A stretch of DNA of 64,000 nucleotides from Bin87 sp965203195 (GCA_965203195.1 OZ241860.1:1116001-1180000), one strand, 5' to 3'; shown: positions 33,937 through 42,897, counted from the first letter of the stretch. Program-made: numbers and translations. The notes: generated from the letters alone by a model not told the origin.

Positions 33937-35319
33937 ATGGCCCTCTGGCGCCCCGACCCCACCTTTTACCCCTCGGCCCGGCTGGCGATGGCCGCCCCCC
34001 AGGAGCGGCTGGCCTATGTGGCCGTCCTCAACCCCGGCTCCGGCCGGCCCGACGCCATGACCGTGGTGGACTGCGACCCCAATTCGGCGTCCTACTCCCA
34101 GGTGGTTCACGAAACCCCGATGCCCCATCTGGACGACGAGCTCCACCACTTCGGCTGGAACGCCTGTAGCGCCGCCCTCTGCCCCTCCTCCGCGCATCCC
34201 CATCTGGAACGGCGCTACCTGGTAGTGCCTACCCTCGCCAGCAGCCGCATCTACATCCTGGACACCCAGCCCGACCCCGCGCGGCCTCGCATCGTCAAAA
34301 CCATTGAGGCCGAACAGGTGCAGCGCGCCGGCTACTCCCGCCCCCATACCGTCCACTGCGGGCCGGACGCCATCTATGTCAGCGCCCTGGGCTCCGCCGA
34401 GGGCGACCGGCCCGGCGGCATTATGCTGCTGGACCACTACACCTTTGAACCCATCGGCCCCTGGGAACTGGACCGCGGCCCCCAGGAACTGGCCTACGAT
34501 TTCTGGTGGCACATCGGCATTGACACCATGGTCACCAGCGAATGGGGCTCCCCCGAAATGTTTGAGAACGGCGCTCGCTTGGAGGACATCGTCGCCCAGA
34601 AATACGGACATGTCCTGCATTTCTGGGATATGCGCCGCCGTGCCCACCGCCAGCAGGTCGACCTGGGCGCCCAGCACCAGATGACCCTGGAGCTCCGCCC
34701 GGCCCACAACCCCACCCGGCATTACGGCTTCTGCGGCGTGGTCGTCAGCACCGAGGACTTGTCCGGTTCCGTGTTCCTCTGGCGCCGGGATGGCGACCAG
34801 TGGACGGCCCAGAAAATCATCTCCATCCCCGCCGAGCCGGCCGACGCTTCCGTCCTGCCCCCGGCCTTGCAGCCTCTGGGCGCCGTGCCGCCGCTGATTA
34901 CCGACATTGATCTGTCGCTGGACGACAAGTTCCTCTACATATCCTGCTGGGGCACGGGCAAGCTGCTGCAATACGACGTCTCCGACCCCCTCAACCCCGT
35001 GCCTACGGGCGAGCTGGAAATGGGCGGCGTCGTCCGCAAGGCGGCGCATCCCAACGGCGCGGCCCTCACCGGCGGCCCCCAGATGGTGGAAATCAGCCGC
35101 GACGGACGCCGCGTCTATCTGACCAACTCCCTCTACTCCTCCTGGGACGACCAGTTCTACCCCGACGGCCTCAACGGCTGGCTCGCCCGCATTGATGTCA
35201 ACCCGCAGGGTGGGATGAGCCTCAACCCCGACTTCTTCGTGGACTACGGCGCCTCCCGCACCCACCAGGTCCGCCTCCAGGGCGGCGACGCCTCCTCCGA
35301 CACATTCTGCTTCCCGTAG
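33937..35319 (+). CDS. Selenium-binding protein 1 / methanethiol oxidase homologue
   Basis: 460 residues. Hallmarks of the SELENBP1/MTO family: YSQVVHETPMPHLDDELHHF followed by GWNAC near residue 75, RPHTVHCGPDAIYVSALG near 150, WWHIGIDTMVTSEWG near 200, and ITDIDLSLDDKFLYISCWGT near 325, with conserved His residues for the proposed copper site. Such enzymes oxidise methanethiol to formaldehyde, sulfide and peroxide. No secretion signal. ATG 33937 has CAGGAG upstream; an in-frame ATG at 33865 lacks one. Stands alone after the B12 operon. Confidence 0.92.
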   Translation: MALWRPDPTFYPSARLAMAAPQERLAYVAVLNPGSGRPDAMTVVDCDPNSASYSQVVHETPMPHLDDELHHFGWNACSAALCPSSAHPHLERRYLVVPTLASSRIYILDTQPDPARPRIVKTIEAEQVQRAGYSRPHTVHCGPDAIYVSALGSAEGDRPGGIMLLDHYTFEPIGPWELDRGPQELAYDFWWHIGIDTMVTSEWGSPEMFENGARLEDIVAQKYGHVLHFWDMRRRAHRQQVDLGAQHQMTLELRPAHNPTRHYGFCGVVVSTEDLSGSVFLWRRDGDQWTAQKIISIPAEPADASVLPPALQPLGAVPPLITDIDLSLDDKFLYISCWGTGKLLQYDVSDPLNPVPTGELEMGGVVRKAAHPNGAALTGGPQMVEISRDGRRVYLTNSLYSSWDDQFYPDGLNGWLARIDVNPQGGMSLNPDFFVDYGASRTHQVRLQGGDASSDTFCFP

Positions 35320-35369
35320 CCGGCCCGGCGCGCAATCGCGCGACGCCAGCTGCGCAGGCTGATTATCCA

Positions 35370-36011
35370 ATGACCAGGTGGGGACGGCTCATGGCGTTGG
35401 CGGCGCACGCCGGCGCTTCGGCGGCGGTATTCATCGCTTCGTGGTGGGTCTGGCGTGAAACCGGCTTGCCCTGTACGATGGAAACCGCCGAAATACTGCT
35501 CTGCAACCCCGATTCCGGGCTGTCCCCCTGGATCCGGCTGGACATCATCGGGCAATGTGGCCTTAACGCCGGCATCGCGCTGGCCTTAACCGGAGGTAAC
35601 GACGGAATGTTTTTCCTGCAAGAACGGCGGGAGCGCAAACGGGAAACCGCCCGCGCCGACCGCGAAGCCGAAGCCCGGCAGAAATCGGAAGCCGCCGCCC
35701 AACAGAAGGCCCAGGAAGCCCAGGCTACCCGGCAGGAAGCCGAAGCTACCCGGCAGGAAGCCGAAGCCACCCGGCAGGAAGCCGAAGCCACCCGACAGAA
35801 AGTCGAAGTCACCCGGCAGGAAGCCGAATCTGCGATGCGCGCCTGGCTGCAAGGCCTCACTGAGGAACAGAAAGACAGCATCTACAAAGGCACCCTCATC
35901 ATCGGCGATGTTGCCTGGAGCCGCATTGGCGGTCAAGACATCATCACGCGCCGCACCGAAAACGGCTGGCTGATGGACGACCTGCCCGACCTGCCCGCCG
36001 GCCGGCAGTGA
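35370..36011 (+). CDS. Membrane-anchored coiled-coil protein, unknown function
   Basis: 213 residues: a hydrophobic N-terminal segment (LAAHAGASAAVFIASWWVW), a second hydrophobic stretch near residue 57, then a coiled coil from about 83 to 155 built of ATRQEAE heptads (21-bp DNA repeats at about 35725-35830), and a C-terminal domain (GLTEEQKDSIYKGTLIIGD). I recognise no family, but the layout resembles the 55105-55923 gene. Start chosen as the first ATG; the ribosome site is poor. Confidence 0.62.
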   Translation: MTRWGRLMALAAHAGASAAVFIASWWVWRETGLPCTMETAEILLCNPDSGLSPWIRLDIIGQCGLNAGIALALTGGNDGMFFLQERRERKRETARADREAEARQKSEAAAQQKAQEAQATRQEAEATRQEAEATRQEAEATRQKVEVTRQEAESAMRAWLQGLTEEQKDSIYKGTLIIGDVAWSRIGGQDIITRRTENGWLMDDLPDLPAGRQ

Positions 36012-36042
36012 CCGCACGCCCCGCCCGCAGGAACGCGGCCCG

Positions 36043-36765
36043 TTGGCAATAGCTCTACCCCTGCTCCACGCCCTCATACCAGACCCGGCCGCCCTGGCGT
36101 CATTGGGCCCCTGGCTGGGCCTGGCGGCGTTGGGCGTCTTCCACGGCCTCAACCCGGCTATGGGCTGGCTGTTCGCCGTGGCCTTGGCGCTGCAACGGCA
36201 GCGTCCGGCGGAGCTGTACACCGCAACGGCCTACATCGCCGCCGGGCATCTGGCCTCGCTGGCCGTAGTGTTGGCGGCCCTGCTGGCCCTGGGCGCCTTC
36301 CTGCCCTTGCAGTGGGTGCGCGTCGGGGCCGGCGTCATCCTGCTGGGCTTTGGCATAGTCCGCCTGATACTCTACTACCGCCACCCCCGCTGGGTGGGGA
36401 TGAATGTCGGGGGGCGCGACCTGGCGGCGTGGTCCTTTCTGATGGCGACCGCCCACGGCGCCGGCCTGATGCTAGCCCCCGTCGCCCTGGCCCTCACCCG
36501 CGCCACTTCCCTCTCCGGCCTGGCCGGCGACCTGGGCGAGCACGGCAGCTTCCTGTCGCTGGACGATGCGCCGGTCTGGTGGGTTATTGGCCTGCTGGCG
36601 CACACCGCCATAATGCTGGCCACAATGCTGGCCGCCGCCGCCATCGTCTATTACCGCATCGGCGTCGCCTTCCTGCGCCGGGGCTGGATTAACCTGGATT
36701 TGCTCTGGGCGGCCTCGCTGGCGCTGGCGGGCATCGCTACGCTGGCCTGGGCCTTTCTGGAGTAG
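36043..36765 (+). CDS. Six-helix membrane protein, LysE/NicO-like
   Basis: 240 residues from TTG 36043 (CAGGAAC upstream). Helices at about 16-45, 60-85, 90-112, 128-150, 180-205 and 215-238. The motifs LGVFHGLNPAMGWLFAVAL near residue 30 and MATAHGAGLMLAPVALAL near 130 put a His in helix 1 and another in helix 4, like metal exporters or transporters of the LysE/NicO superfamily. A cobalt or nickel role would suit the B12 neighbourhood, but this is inference. It starts 32 bases after the coiled-coil gene and likely shares its transcript. Confidence 0.65.
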   Translation: MAIALPLLHALIPDPAALASLGPWLGLAALGVFHGLNPAMGWLFAVALALQRQRPAELYTATAYIAAGHLASLAVVLAALLALGAFLPLQWVRVGAGVILLGFGIVRLILYYRHPRWVGMNVGGRDLAAWSFLMATAHGAGLMLAPVALALTRATSLSGLAGDLGEHGSFLSLDDAPVWWVIGLLAHTAIMLATMLAAAAIVYYRIGVAFLRRGWINLDLLWAASLALAGIATLAWAFLE

Positions 36766-36776
36766 CCACGCTGGGG

Positions 36777-36797
36777 GGCGGCATCAAAGATGCCGCC
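36777..36797. terminator. Stem-loop between convergent genes
   Basis: GGCGGCATC-AAA-GATGCCGCC, perfect 9-bp arms, 11 bases past the stop of the 36043 gene and 37 before the stop of the permease gene on the other strand. No T-run on either side. Confidence 0.5.
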
Positions 36798-36833
36798 AGC
36801 CGGAGAGCGCGCAATGGCGGCAGGCCCGCCCCC

Positions 36834-37724
36834 CTAACGCGTCCGCCGCAACCGCGGATCCAGCGTATCCCGCAGCCAGTCCCCAAAGAAATTCATTGCC
36901 ATCACCACGATGGTAATCGCCAGACCGGGGAACAGCGCCAGCCACCAGATGTCAAAAATCTGGTCGCGCCCCTCCGAAACCATAATCCCCCAGGCCGGGT
37001 CGCCCGGCGGCACCCCCACCCCCAGGAAACTCAGCGACGCTTCCAGCAGAATGGTCTGCCCCACCAGCAGGCTGATGACGATAAGGATAGTGTTGATCAC
37101 ATTGGGGAAAATATGCCGCCACATAATCACCGGCGCCGATACGCCGGCCACAATGGCCAGGGTTACGAAATCGCGCTCCTTGACGCTGAGCACTTCCCCC
37201 CGGGCTTGTCTGGCGAAGCGCGCCCACACGGTGGCGGCCACGGCCACAATGACATTGCCGATGCCCGCCCCGCCGGCAATGGCAACGATAATCAGCGCTA
37301 ACAGCACCGTAGGAAAGCCCAGCACGGCGTCCACCAGGCGCATCAGCACGACGTCAGTCCGCCCGCCGAAATAACCGGAAACCACGCCGATGGAACTGCC
37401 AATGACAGCGCCGGTGCCCAGGGCCACCAGGCTGATGAACACGGAGGTGCGCGCGCCGTAGATGAGCCGGCTCAGGATGTCCTTGCCGGACTTGTCCGTC
37501 CCCAGGATAAAGTTGCTGTTCTGGAACGGCGGCACTTCGCGATCCCGCTTGTTCAGAGCCTCCGGGTCGTGGGGCGCCAGCAGCGGCGCGAATATGGCGG
37601 CAACCACCAGCAACGCCAGGATGACGATCGGTATCCAGGGCAGGCGGAGTTCCCGGGCTTTCTGTATCCCGCGCCCGACGGCGCCGGGCGCAGCCGCCGG
37701 GGCGGCCAAGTCTTGCGTTGCCAA
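36834..37724 (-). CDS. Dipeptide/oligopeptide-type ABC permease (DppC/OppC-like)
   Basis: 296 residues. HPLGTDKSGKDIL-like stretch (ILGTDKSGKDILSRLIYGAR) near residue 73, six helices, and the EAA loop near 220 (EASLSFLGVGVPPGDPAWG, the family hallmark) in the C-terminal half. Forms the channel with the upstream permease. TTG 37724 has AAGGAG 8 bases before. Third gene of the binding protein-permease-permease series; no ATPase gene is present before the convergent neighbour, so an ATPase must come from elsewhere. Confidence 0.92.
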   Translation of the reverse strand: MATQDLAAPAAAPGAVGRGIQKARELRLPWIPIVILALLVVAAIFAPLLAPHDPEALNKRDREVPPFQNSNFILGTDKSGKDILSRLIYGARTSVFISLVALGTGAVIGSSIGVVSGYFGGRTDVVLMRLVDAVLGFPTVLLALIIVAIAGGAGIGNVIVAVAATVWARFARQARGEVLSVKERDFVTLAIVAGVSAPVIMWRHIFPNVINTILIVISLLVGQTILLEASLSFLGVGVPPGDPAWGIMVSEGRDQIFDIWWLALFPGLAITIVVMAMNFFGDWLRDTLDPRLRRTR

Positions 37725-37772
37725 GTGAGTCGCTCCTTGTGACTAATCGCCGTTGCGCCGGCGGCGGCTGGG

Positions 37773-38696
37773 TTAGCCGTACCGGATGCGCGGGTCAACA
37801 TAGGCGTAGGCAATGTCCACCAGCGTGGACATCAGTATGTACAGAAAACCGGAAACGAGGATGGTAGCCTCGATAATCGGGACATCCCGCGTGCGAATGC
37901 CCTCCAGCATCAGCAGCCCCAGCCCCGGCCAGTTGAAAATCACTTCCACCACAATGGACCCGTTCAGCAGCCCTGCAAAGCTGATGCCCCCAAAAGTCAG
38001 CACCGGAATCACCGCGTTTTTCAGCGCGTGCTTGAAAATCACCAGCTGCTCCGCCAGCCCTTTGATGCGGGCGAACTTCACATACTCGCTGTCCAGCACT
38101 TCCAGCATCGCCGAACGGGTGAGCCGCATAAAACCGGCCATCGTAAATACGGCGATGGAAAACGCCGGGATGACGAAATAGCGCGGGTCAAGCCCCTCTT
38201 TGCCGAACACGGGGAGCAGGTTCAGGCGCACGGCGAAAATCCACATCAGTATTATCGCCAGCCAAAACTGCGGCATTGACATTCCCAGAATGGCGAAGGA
38301 CTTGCCCAGCCGGTCCAGAATGCTGTTCCGCTTGACCGCCGAAAGGATGCCCAGCGGTATGCCGATGACGATGGCAATGAACAGAGCGGCAATGGCCAGC
38401 TGCACCGTGTTGGGCACCCGCGCCAGCACCAGCTCCCGGGCCGGCAGGCGCTTGTTGTAAGAGTCGCCAAAGTCGCCTACGAAAAGGCCGCCCAGGTAGT
38501 CAAAATAGCGGACAATCGCCGGCCGGTCGAGGCCCAGGTTCTGGCGGATTTGCTCGATTTCACTCGGGCGGGCATCGCCCGGCGCCATGGCCAGCGCCGC
38601 GTCGCCGGTCAGGTCGGTGCCGAAAAACACCGCCGCGCTCAAGACCACCAGCGTTGCGATTGCCTGGATGATGCGGAAAAAGATGAAGCGTGCCAA
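37773..38696 (-). CDS. Dipeptide/oligopeptide-type ABC permease (DppB/OppB-like)
   Basis: 307 residues. N-terminal LARFIFFRIIQAIATLVVLS helix, DLTGDAALAMAPGDA with the family periplasmic loop, and the EAA-like LAEQLVIFKHALKNAVIPVL near residue 215, then VEVIFNWPGLGLLM. I place the start at TTG 38696 because AGGTGG precedes it by 5 bases; GTG 38705 is an alternative. The ATG at 38777 lies upstream of the promoter-like TATAAT and is unlikely. Imports peptides, opines or metal chelates depending on the binding protein. Confidence 0.91.
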   Translation of the reverse strand: MARFIFFRIIQAIATLVVLSAAVFFGTDLTGDAALAMAPGDARPSEIEQIRQNLGLDRPAIVRYFDYLGGLFVGDFGDSYNKRLPARELVLARVPNTVQLAIAALFIAIVIGIPLGILSAVKRNSILDRLGKSFAILGMSMPQFWLAIILMWIFAVRLNLLPVFGKEGLDPRYFVIPAFSIAVFTMAGFMRLTRSAMLEVLDSEYVKFARIKGLAEQLVIFKHALKNAVIPVLTFGGISFAGLLNGSIVVEVIFNWPGLGLLMLEGIRTRDVPIIEATILVSGFLYILMSTLVDIAYAYVDPRIRYG

Positions 38697-38750
38697 AATG
38701 TCCACCTGTCGCCGGGGCTGGTTATGCCGAGGCTGGTTATTAACGGAGGG

Positions 38751-38777
38751 ATTATAGCAGAAAATCGGCGGTGTCAA
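38751..38777 (-). promoter_or_regulatory. Near-consensus sigma-70 promoter ahead of the permease genes
   Basis: On the minus strand TTGACA (38777-38772) and TATAAT (38756-38751) with a 15-bp spacer and a TGC just before the -10 (extended -10). It would let the two permease genes be transcribed apart from the binding-protein gene. Confidence 0.7.
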
Positions 38778-38841
38778 CCGGGCCGGAAAATGGGGTCAGG
38801 ACGGATAACGCAGCGCGCGGTATCCGTCCCGGAACGAATCG

Positions 38842-38877
38842 CTGCGGGGGGCAAGCCGTCAAGCTTGCCCCCCGCAG
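38842..38877. terminator. Perfect 15-bp stem-loop between binding-protein and permease genes
   Basis: CTGCGGGGGGCAAGC, six-base loop, and the exact reverse complement. It lies 47 bases after the binding-protein stop. With no T-run it may act as a 3' stabiliser or attenuator so that the binding protein is made in excess of the permeases, as for REP structures in other importers. Confidence 0.7.
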
Positions 38878-38923
38878 TGTTGGCCGGCCTGTGCCGCCGG
38901 CAGTGGGTCGGCGGCGGTTCAGG

Positions 38924-40882
38924 CTAGTTAGCCCACCGCACCGTCCACAGGGCGCTCGGCGAAGGCCGCAGGGCGCGCGGCCGCCAGTCGGCGATGTTGG
39001 CGCCAATGGCGTAAGGCGCGTCCAGGTAGCCGGGCGCAAAGTCCCAGTGCCCTTCGTGGGCCTGCTTCAGGGCCTCGTAGTACGCTTCCTGCTGGGTGGC
39101 CGGAGTAGTGGCGGCCAGGGCGGCGTCCACCAGCGGCTTGACCAGCGGATCGTAGCTGATGTAGGAACCGTCCGGGCTGGCAAAACGCCCCACCAGCTTG
39201 GACGCTACATCATACTCGTGCTCGTTGGAGCGCACCAGATACTGGCCGGGAATCTCGCCGCCGTACTGCCGGTCTTTGATGGCCGCTTCCTCGCCCACAT
39301 TGACCTTGCAGTTAAGGCCCAGGTAGGTGCTCCAGTCGTCGCACACGAACTCCACAATCTGAAGCATCTTGGGCACGGTGGCGCCCGCTTCCCAGGTCCA
39401 CACATTCCACTCGTCGCCCCCGCCGGGCATCACCGGGTCTTTGAGGTTGGTTACGGCCTCAAAGGTGCCGCCGGCCGGGTTGGGCGCCTCGGGAACATTG
39501 TAGCCCGCCTCGGTGAACAGGCGGCGGGCTTCCACCGGGTCAAAGGGGAACGGATCCAGGCCGGCGTTGGCCCGATAGCCAATGCCGGAAGGAGAGGCCG
39601 CGGCGGTGCCGGCAATGTGGAACACATCGGGGCCGCCCACCAGTTCCTGGATGGCTTCCTTGTCAATGGCGTAGTCCAGGGCGTGGCGAACCCGCTTGTC
39701 CTGGCACATCAGCGGAGTCCCCACGGGGTCGCCAATGTAGTTCCCATCGTCGTCCTGTTCGCGGCTCTGGTCATAGCCCAGATTCTGGGGCGCATCCTCG
39801 CTACAGTTCCAGGCGTTGATCCAGATGACGGTGGATTCCGGGCCAAAGCGGAACTGTAGGCCGGCGGCTTCCAGCTCCTCCCGGGAGTCCAGGTCAATGG
39901 GCGAGATGTCCGCGCTGCCGTCCAGCAAAGCCGCCTTGCGGGTGGCCGCTTCGGAAACCAGGTTGATCTCCAGCTCGTCAAAGGGGTAGGGGCGCTTGTC
40001 CAGGATGAAGTGGTCGTCGCGCTTCTCGTACACAATCTTGCTGCCGGAAGTGAAAGTCTTCAGGTCGAAAGGCCCGGCCGCGCCGGGGTTAGGCTCGCCG
40101 ATGAGCGCCTTGGAACGCGCATCCTCGTCCGCGCCCAGGCTCTTAAAGTAAGCCTGGGACATAATCGCCCCGCCCGTGCCCCCGTTGGACTCGCTCACGC
40201 TGGAGAAAAAGTTCAGCGTCGGCTGGACGAAAGTTATGCTGATTTCGTTGGGGCCGGTGACGGTGACATGACCCTCTTTCTCCCGCGCGGTATTTTCGCC
40301 CGAATAGTCCGAGTTTTCGCCGGTTTCGGACTGAATGAGGTTCCAGATCCGAACCCGCACTACGGAGCGGGCCGCGTCATCCCATATGTAGCGCAGATAC
40401 CAGGCCGCATCCTCGGCCGTAACGGGCTCGTCGTTATGGAACACCGCGTCGTCCCGCAGCGTCCAGGAAAGGGTAAGCCCGTCGTCCGAAACGCTCCAGT
40501 CCGTGGCCAGCCCATCGGAAGTGAACTGTAGGTCGTCATCCGTGGTAATCATATGGGAGTGCAGCGGGAAGTGCCAAAGGTGCTTGTCGCCGCTCTCGAA
40601 CTTGGGATCCCACACTTCGTTGCCGAAGGATTCGGTGAGCACCACCAGCTTGCGACCTTCGGTGGCCACCGCGGCGGCGGGCGCCTGGGTGGGCAGCGGC
40701 GTGGCAGTGGCGCCCACGGCGGCCGGCGGCGAAGTCGGCGCGGCGGCCGGCGCGCTGCCGGCCGTGTCGCCCCCGCTGGGGGATTGCGCCCCACCGCAGG
40801 CTACGCCGACCAGCATCGCAATTACCGCCGCCGGCGCCAGCAGGTGGTAAAAACGCAATCGGGGCAATCGGGCAAGTCTCAT
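38924..40882 (-). CDS. ABC transporter substrate-binding protein, family 5, lipoprotein
   Basis: 652 residues from ATG 40882, which has GAGGAGGAA 9 bases before. Signal peptide with lipobox ending VGVAC near residue 35, a Ser/Pro/Ala-rich linker to about 75, then the SBP_bac_5 domain (GLTLSWTLRDDAVFHNDEPV, ISPIDLDSREELEAAGLQF, VRHALDYAIDKEAIQELVGG). It binds the imported peptide or related solute outside the membrane. The ATG at 40906 is less likely. First gene of the importer series, with its own promoter upstream. Confidence 0.92.
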   Translation of the reverse strand: MRLARLPRLRFYHLLAPAAVIAMLVGVACGGAQSPSGGDTAGSAPAAAPTSPPAAVGATATPLPTQAPAAAVATEGRKLVVLTESFGNEVWDPKFESGDKHLWHFPLHSHMITTDDDLQFTSDGLATDWSVSDDGLTLSWTLRDDAVFHNDEPVTAEDAAWYLRYIWDDAARSVVRVRIWNLIQSETGENSDYSGENTAREKEGHVTVTGPNEISITFVQPTLNFFSSVSESNGGTGGAIMSQAYFKSLGADEDARSKALIGEPNPGAAGPFDLKTFTSGSKIVYEKRDDHFILDKRPYPFDELEINLVSEAATRKAALLDGSADISPIDLDSREELEAAGLQFRFGPESTVIWINAWNCSEDAPQNLGYDQSREQDDDGNYIGDPVGTPLMCQDKRVRHALDYAIDKEAIQELVGGPDVFHIAGTAAASPSGIGYRANAGLDPFPFDPVEARRLFTEAGYNVPEAPNPAGGTFEAVTNLKDPVMPGGGDEWNVWTWEAGATVPKMLQIVEFVCDDWSTYLGLNCKVNVGEEAAIKDRQYGGEIPGQYLVRSNEHEYDVASKLVGRFASPDGSYISYDPLVKPLVDAALAATTPATQQEAYYEALKQAHEGHWDFAPGYLDAPYAIGANIADWRPRALRPSPSALWTVRWAN

Positions 40883-40956
40883 CGGGTACAATTCCTCCTC
40901 AAACATTTCGGGGATGGCTGACCGCCCGCGGCGAGCCAGCGTAAAAAAGTTACCGC

Positions 40957-40985
40957 ATACTAACGGCGCCGCTTGCGGATGTCAA
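40957..40985 (-). promoter_or_regulatory. Promoter for the ABC binding-protein gene
   Basis: On the minus strand TTGACA (40985-40980), 17-bp spacer, TAGTAT (40962-40957), about 75 bases upstream of the start codon. Confidence 0.7.
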
Positions 40986-41154
40986 TCTGAAAACCCGGCG
41001 CCTTGCCGCCTTCCGAAAGCCCCTGCAATCCGGGGTACGCACGCGCCGGAAGGGCCATTATGGATACGCCGGAAACGGATGGCGGTTCAAATACCCCGCC
41101 GCCATCCGCCCCCGGACGATGGCGCCATTTGATTTTTAATGCCCACGGGCACGC

Positions 41155-42420
41155 TCAAGCCCATAGCAAGAGCATTAAAAGCCGGCCAACTTGTGCGCCC
41201 CAATCGGCCCAGCGGCCAGGCCCCTCCAAATGCAACGGAACCCCGATCTTCCGCATCAGGGTCAAATATGTACTGGTATGCGTCTGCCCGGTTACGGCGG
41301 CAGCGTCATCGCCAGTTTCCGGCGCGTCATCGTGCGAATTGCATACCTTGACCGTATCCCCGAAATACTCGCGCTCCGAGTCGTCCGCCGCCGGACGCGT
41401 GCCGCAACGCGCGCCATCCTCAAACTCGGCCTCCGGGTCATACAGATATTTGTCCTCGATTTCCGATTTGTGGCACGATTTCACTACGGAACCGCCGGCC
41501 ATGGCCCGTTCCCAGGGGTTTTCGGCCGGCCGGGACACGCAGCTCCAAGTTGTGCCGTCCTCAAGAACTTCATAGGTAATGGTAAGGTCATCCCGAATCA
41601 TCCCGGTCATCGGATCTCCCAGCAGCTCCGGGCTCGCCGCGGAGCCGCTGGCCCCGACGGCCTCATCGTGAGCCCGCGGCGAATCGGAATAGATACTCTC
41701 CAGAGTGTTGTTGGGCATACGTCCCAGCAGTTCGCAGCCCTCTCCCGCCGCGTCGCAGTTGAAAAACACGCGATAGATGGTAGTGACTCCTTCCGCCGGG
41801 AAAGGATGCTTTTCCAGAAACTCCGCCGCGCGGGCCTTCTCCTCGGCAGTAATGCTGTCAGGGGCAATAACGGGCTCCGTATATCCCACTTCGGATTGAG
41901 GCGGTGAGGTGTACCAGCGGTCGGCCGGCCAGGCGTCCCAGTCGGCAATGCGATATTTTACGACATACCGGCCCGGCAACGGATCCCAATCCAGATGAAA
42001 CCCACGCTCGTCAGTCCAGCTGCGAACCGCTTCGTGGCCGGGTATGTTGATGATGACCCGCACGGACGCAGTTGCCGGGCGCCCGCAGCCCGATGAATTG
42101 CAGGCTTGGACGCGTACCACCCAGCTGCCCTGCTCCACCGTCAGGGTAGCCATCGGGCGGGCTACGGTCACCAGGTTGCCGGCGGCGAAACTGCCGCGCC
42201 GCGGTCGCCAGCGCACCTGGTACGAATCGGCTCCCGGCGCTGCGTCCCAGGAAGTGCTCACGCGGGTAGTCCCCGGCGCCACGACCAGGGTCAGCGACTG
42301 CGGGGCCGGCGGGGGCTGCGTTCCTTGACCCTGAGCGTTCACCACGGTTTCGGCGGCAACGAGCGCCACAACGACGATGGTAGCCAAGAAAAACTTCAGC
42401 GCAACGCGGCGAAACAACAT
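41155..42420 (-). CDS. Secreted fibronectin type III-domain protein, unknown function
   Basis: 421 residues. Signal peptide (KFFLATIVVVALVAAETVVNA) probably cleaved near residue 29. One FN3 domain at about 38-125 (PQSLTLVVAPGTTRVSTSWD, GADSYQVRWRP, WVVRVQACNSSGCG) and perhaps a second strand-rich module to 175. The rest (175-421) has paired Cys (NCDAAGEGC, CVSRP, CHKSEI, RCGTRP, VCNSHDD) suggesting disulfides, and a final hydrophobic stretch near 408-420. Likely an extracellular or surface protein; partner unknown. AAGGTG precedes the ATG. Codons are less biased than in flanking genes. Confidence 0.75.
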   Translation of the reverse strand: MLFRRVALKFFLATIVVVALVAAETVVNAQGQGTQPPPAPQSLTLVVAPGTTRVSTSWDAAPGADSYQVRWRPRRGSFAAGNLVTVARPMATLTVEQGSWVVRVQACNSSGCGRPATASVRVIINIPGHEAVRSWTDERGFHLDWDPLPGRYVVKYRIADWDAWPADRWYTSPPQSEVGYTEPVIAPDSITAEEKARAAEFLEKHPFPAEGVTTIYRVFFNCDAAGEGCELLGRMPNNTLESIYSDSPRAHDEAVGASGSAASPELLGDPMTGMIRDDLTITYEVLEDGTTWSCVSRPAENPWERAMAGGSVVKSCHKSEIEDKYLYDPEAEFEDGARCGTRPAADDSEREYFGDTVKVCNSHDDAPETGDDAAAVTGQTHTSTYLTLMRKIGVPLHLEGPGRWADWGAQVGRLLMLLLWA

Positions 42421-42693
42421 CGGAGCGCACCTTCCCTATTAGGCAGCCCGGCGCCGCGCATTCACCCTGGCGACGGCGCCCGGCAAACTATGTTAGCCCG
42501 CCGCCGCTCCGGGTGTCCAGCATCCGGGGTTGGGACCGGCGAAGGGATTTTCGCCGCGCCGCCGCCCCACGCTGCGACGGCAATATGCTAATATCATCCC
42601 CGCTACATCCACATCCCGCCACCCTGCCACCTTGCCACCCCGCCATCCATCCACCGGCTGCCAGCCAGCGCATCGCCCCGGAGGTTTTTACGA

Positions 42694-42834
42694 TTGACGC
42701 AGAATACCGGCGCTTTTGAGGCCCTGCTGCAAGAGGATCGCACCTATCCCCCGCCGACCGATTTCGCCGCCCAGGCCAATATCGCCGACCCCGCCATCTA
42801 TGCCGAAGCCCGCCGGGACCCGCGGCGGCCATAG
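42694..42834 (+). pseudogene. acs: acs (acetyl-CoA synthetase) 5' fragment, truncated
   Basis: From TTG 42694 (GGAGG 9 bases before) the frame reads TQNTGAFEALLQEDRTYPPP, then DFAAQANIADPAIYAEARRD, which is the well-conserved start of AMP-forming acetyl-CoA synthetase, and then meets the IS-derived sequence and a stop at 42832-42834 after 46 codons. A normal protein is about 650 residues, and no continuation is found downstream. So the rest of the gene was lost at this junction. Confidence 0.8.
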
Positions 42835-42897
42835 GATCACCTCCGGCAATGGCAAAATCCGGCCCCAATTGTATCACCAGCACGTGCTGAAAATACC
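42822..42897 (-). mobile_element. Solo right end of the IS1-like element
   Basis: 76 bases nearly identical to 10274-10349: CGGCGGCCATAG, ATCACCTCCGGCAATGGC, AAAATCCG, CCAATT, TATCACCAGCACGTGCTGAA, ending GAAAATACC exactly as the intact element does. Differences are single bases. It keeps the transposase start codon complement (CAT) but nothing further inward, so the element was deleted from inside its first gene codon outwards through acs. Confidence 0.9.

Noticed and set aside
38705..38777. ATG 38777 as start of the permease
   Set aside because: It overlaps the -35/-10 promoter, gives a non-family N-terminus and lacks a ribosome site.
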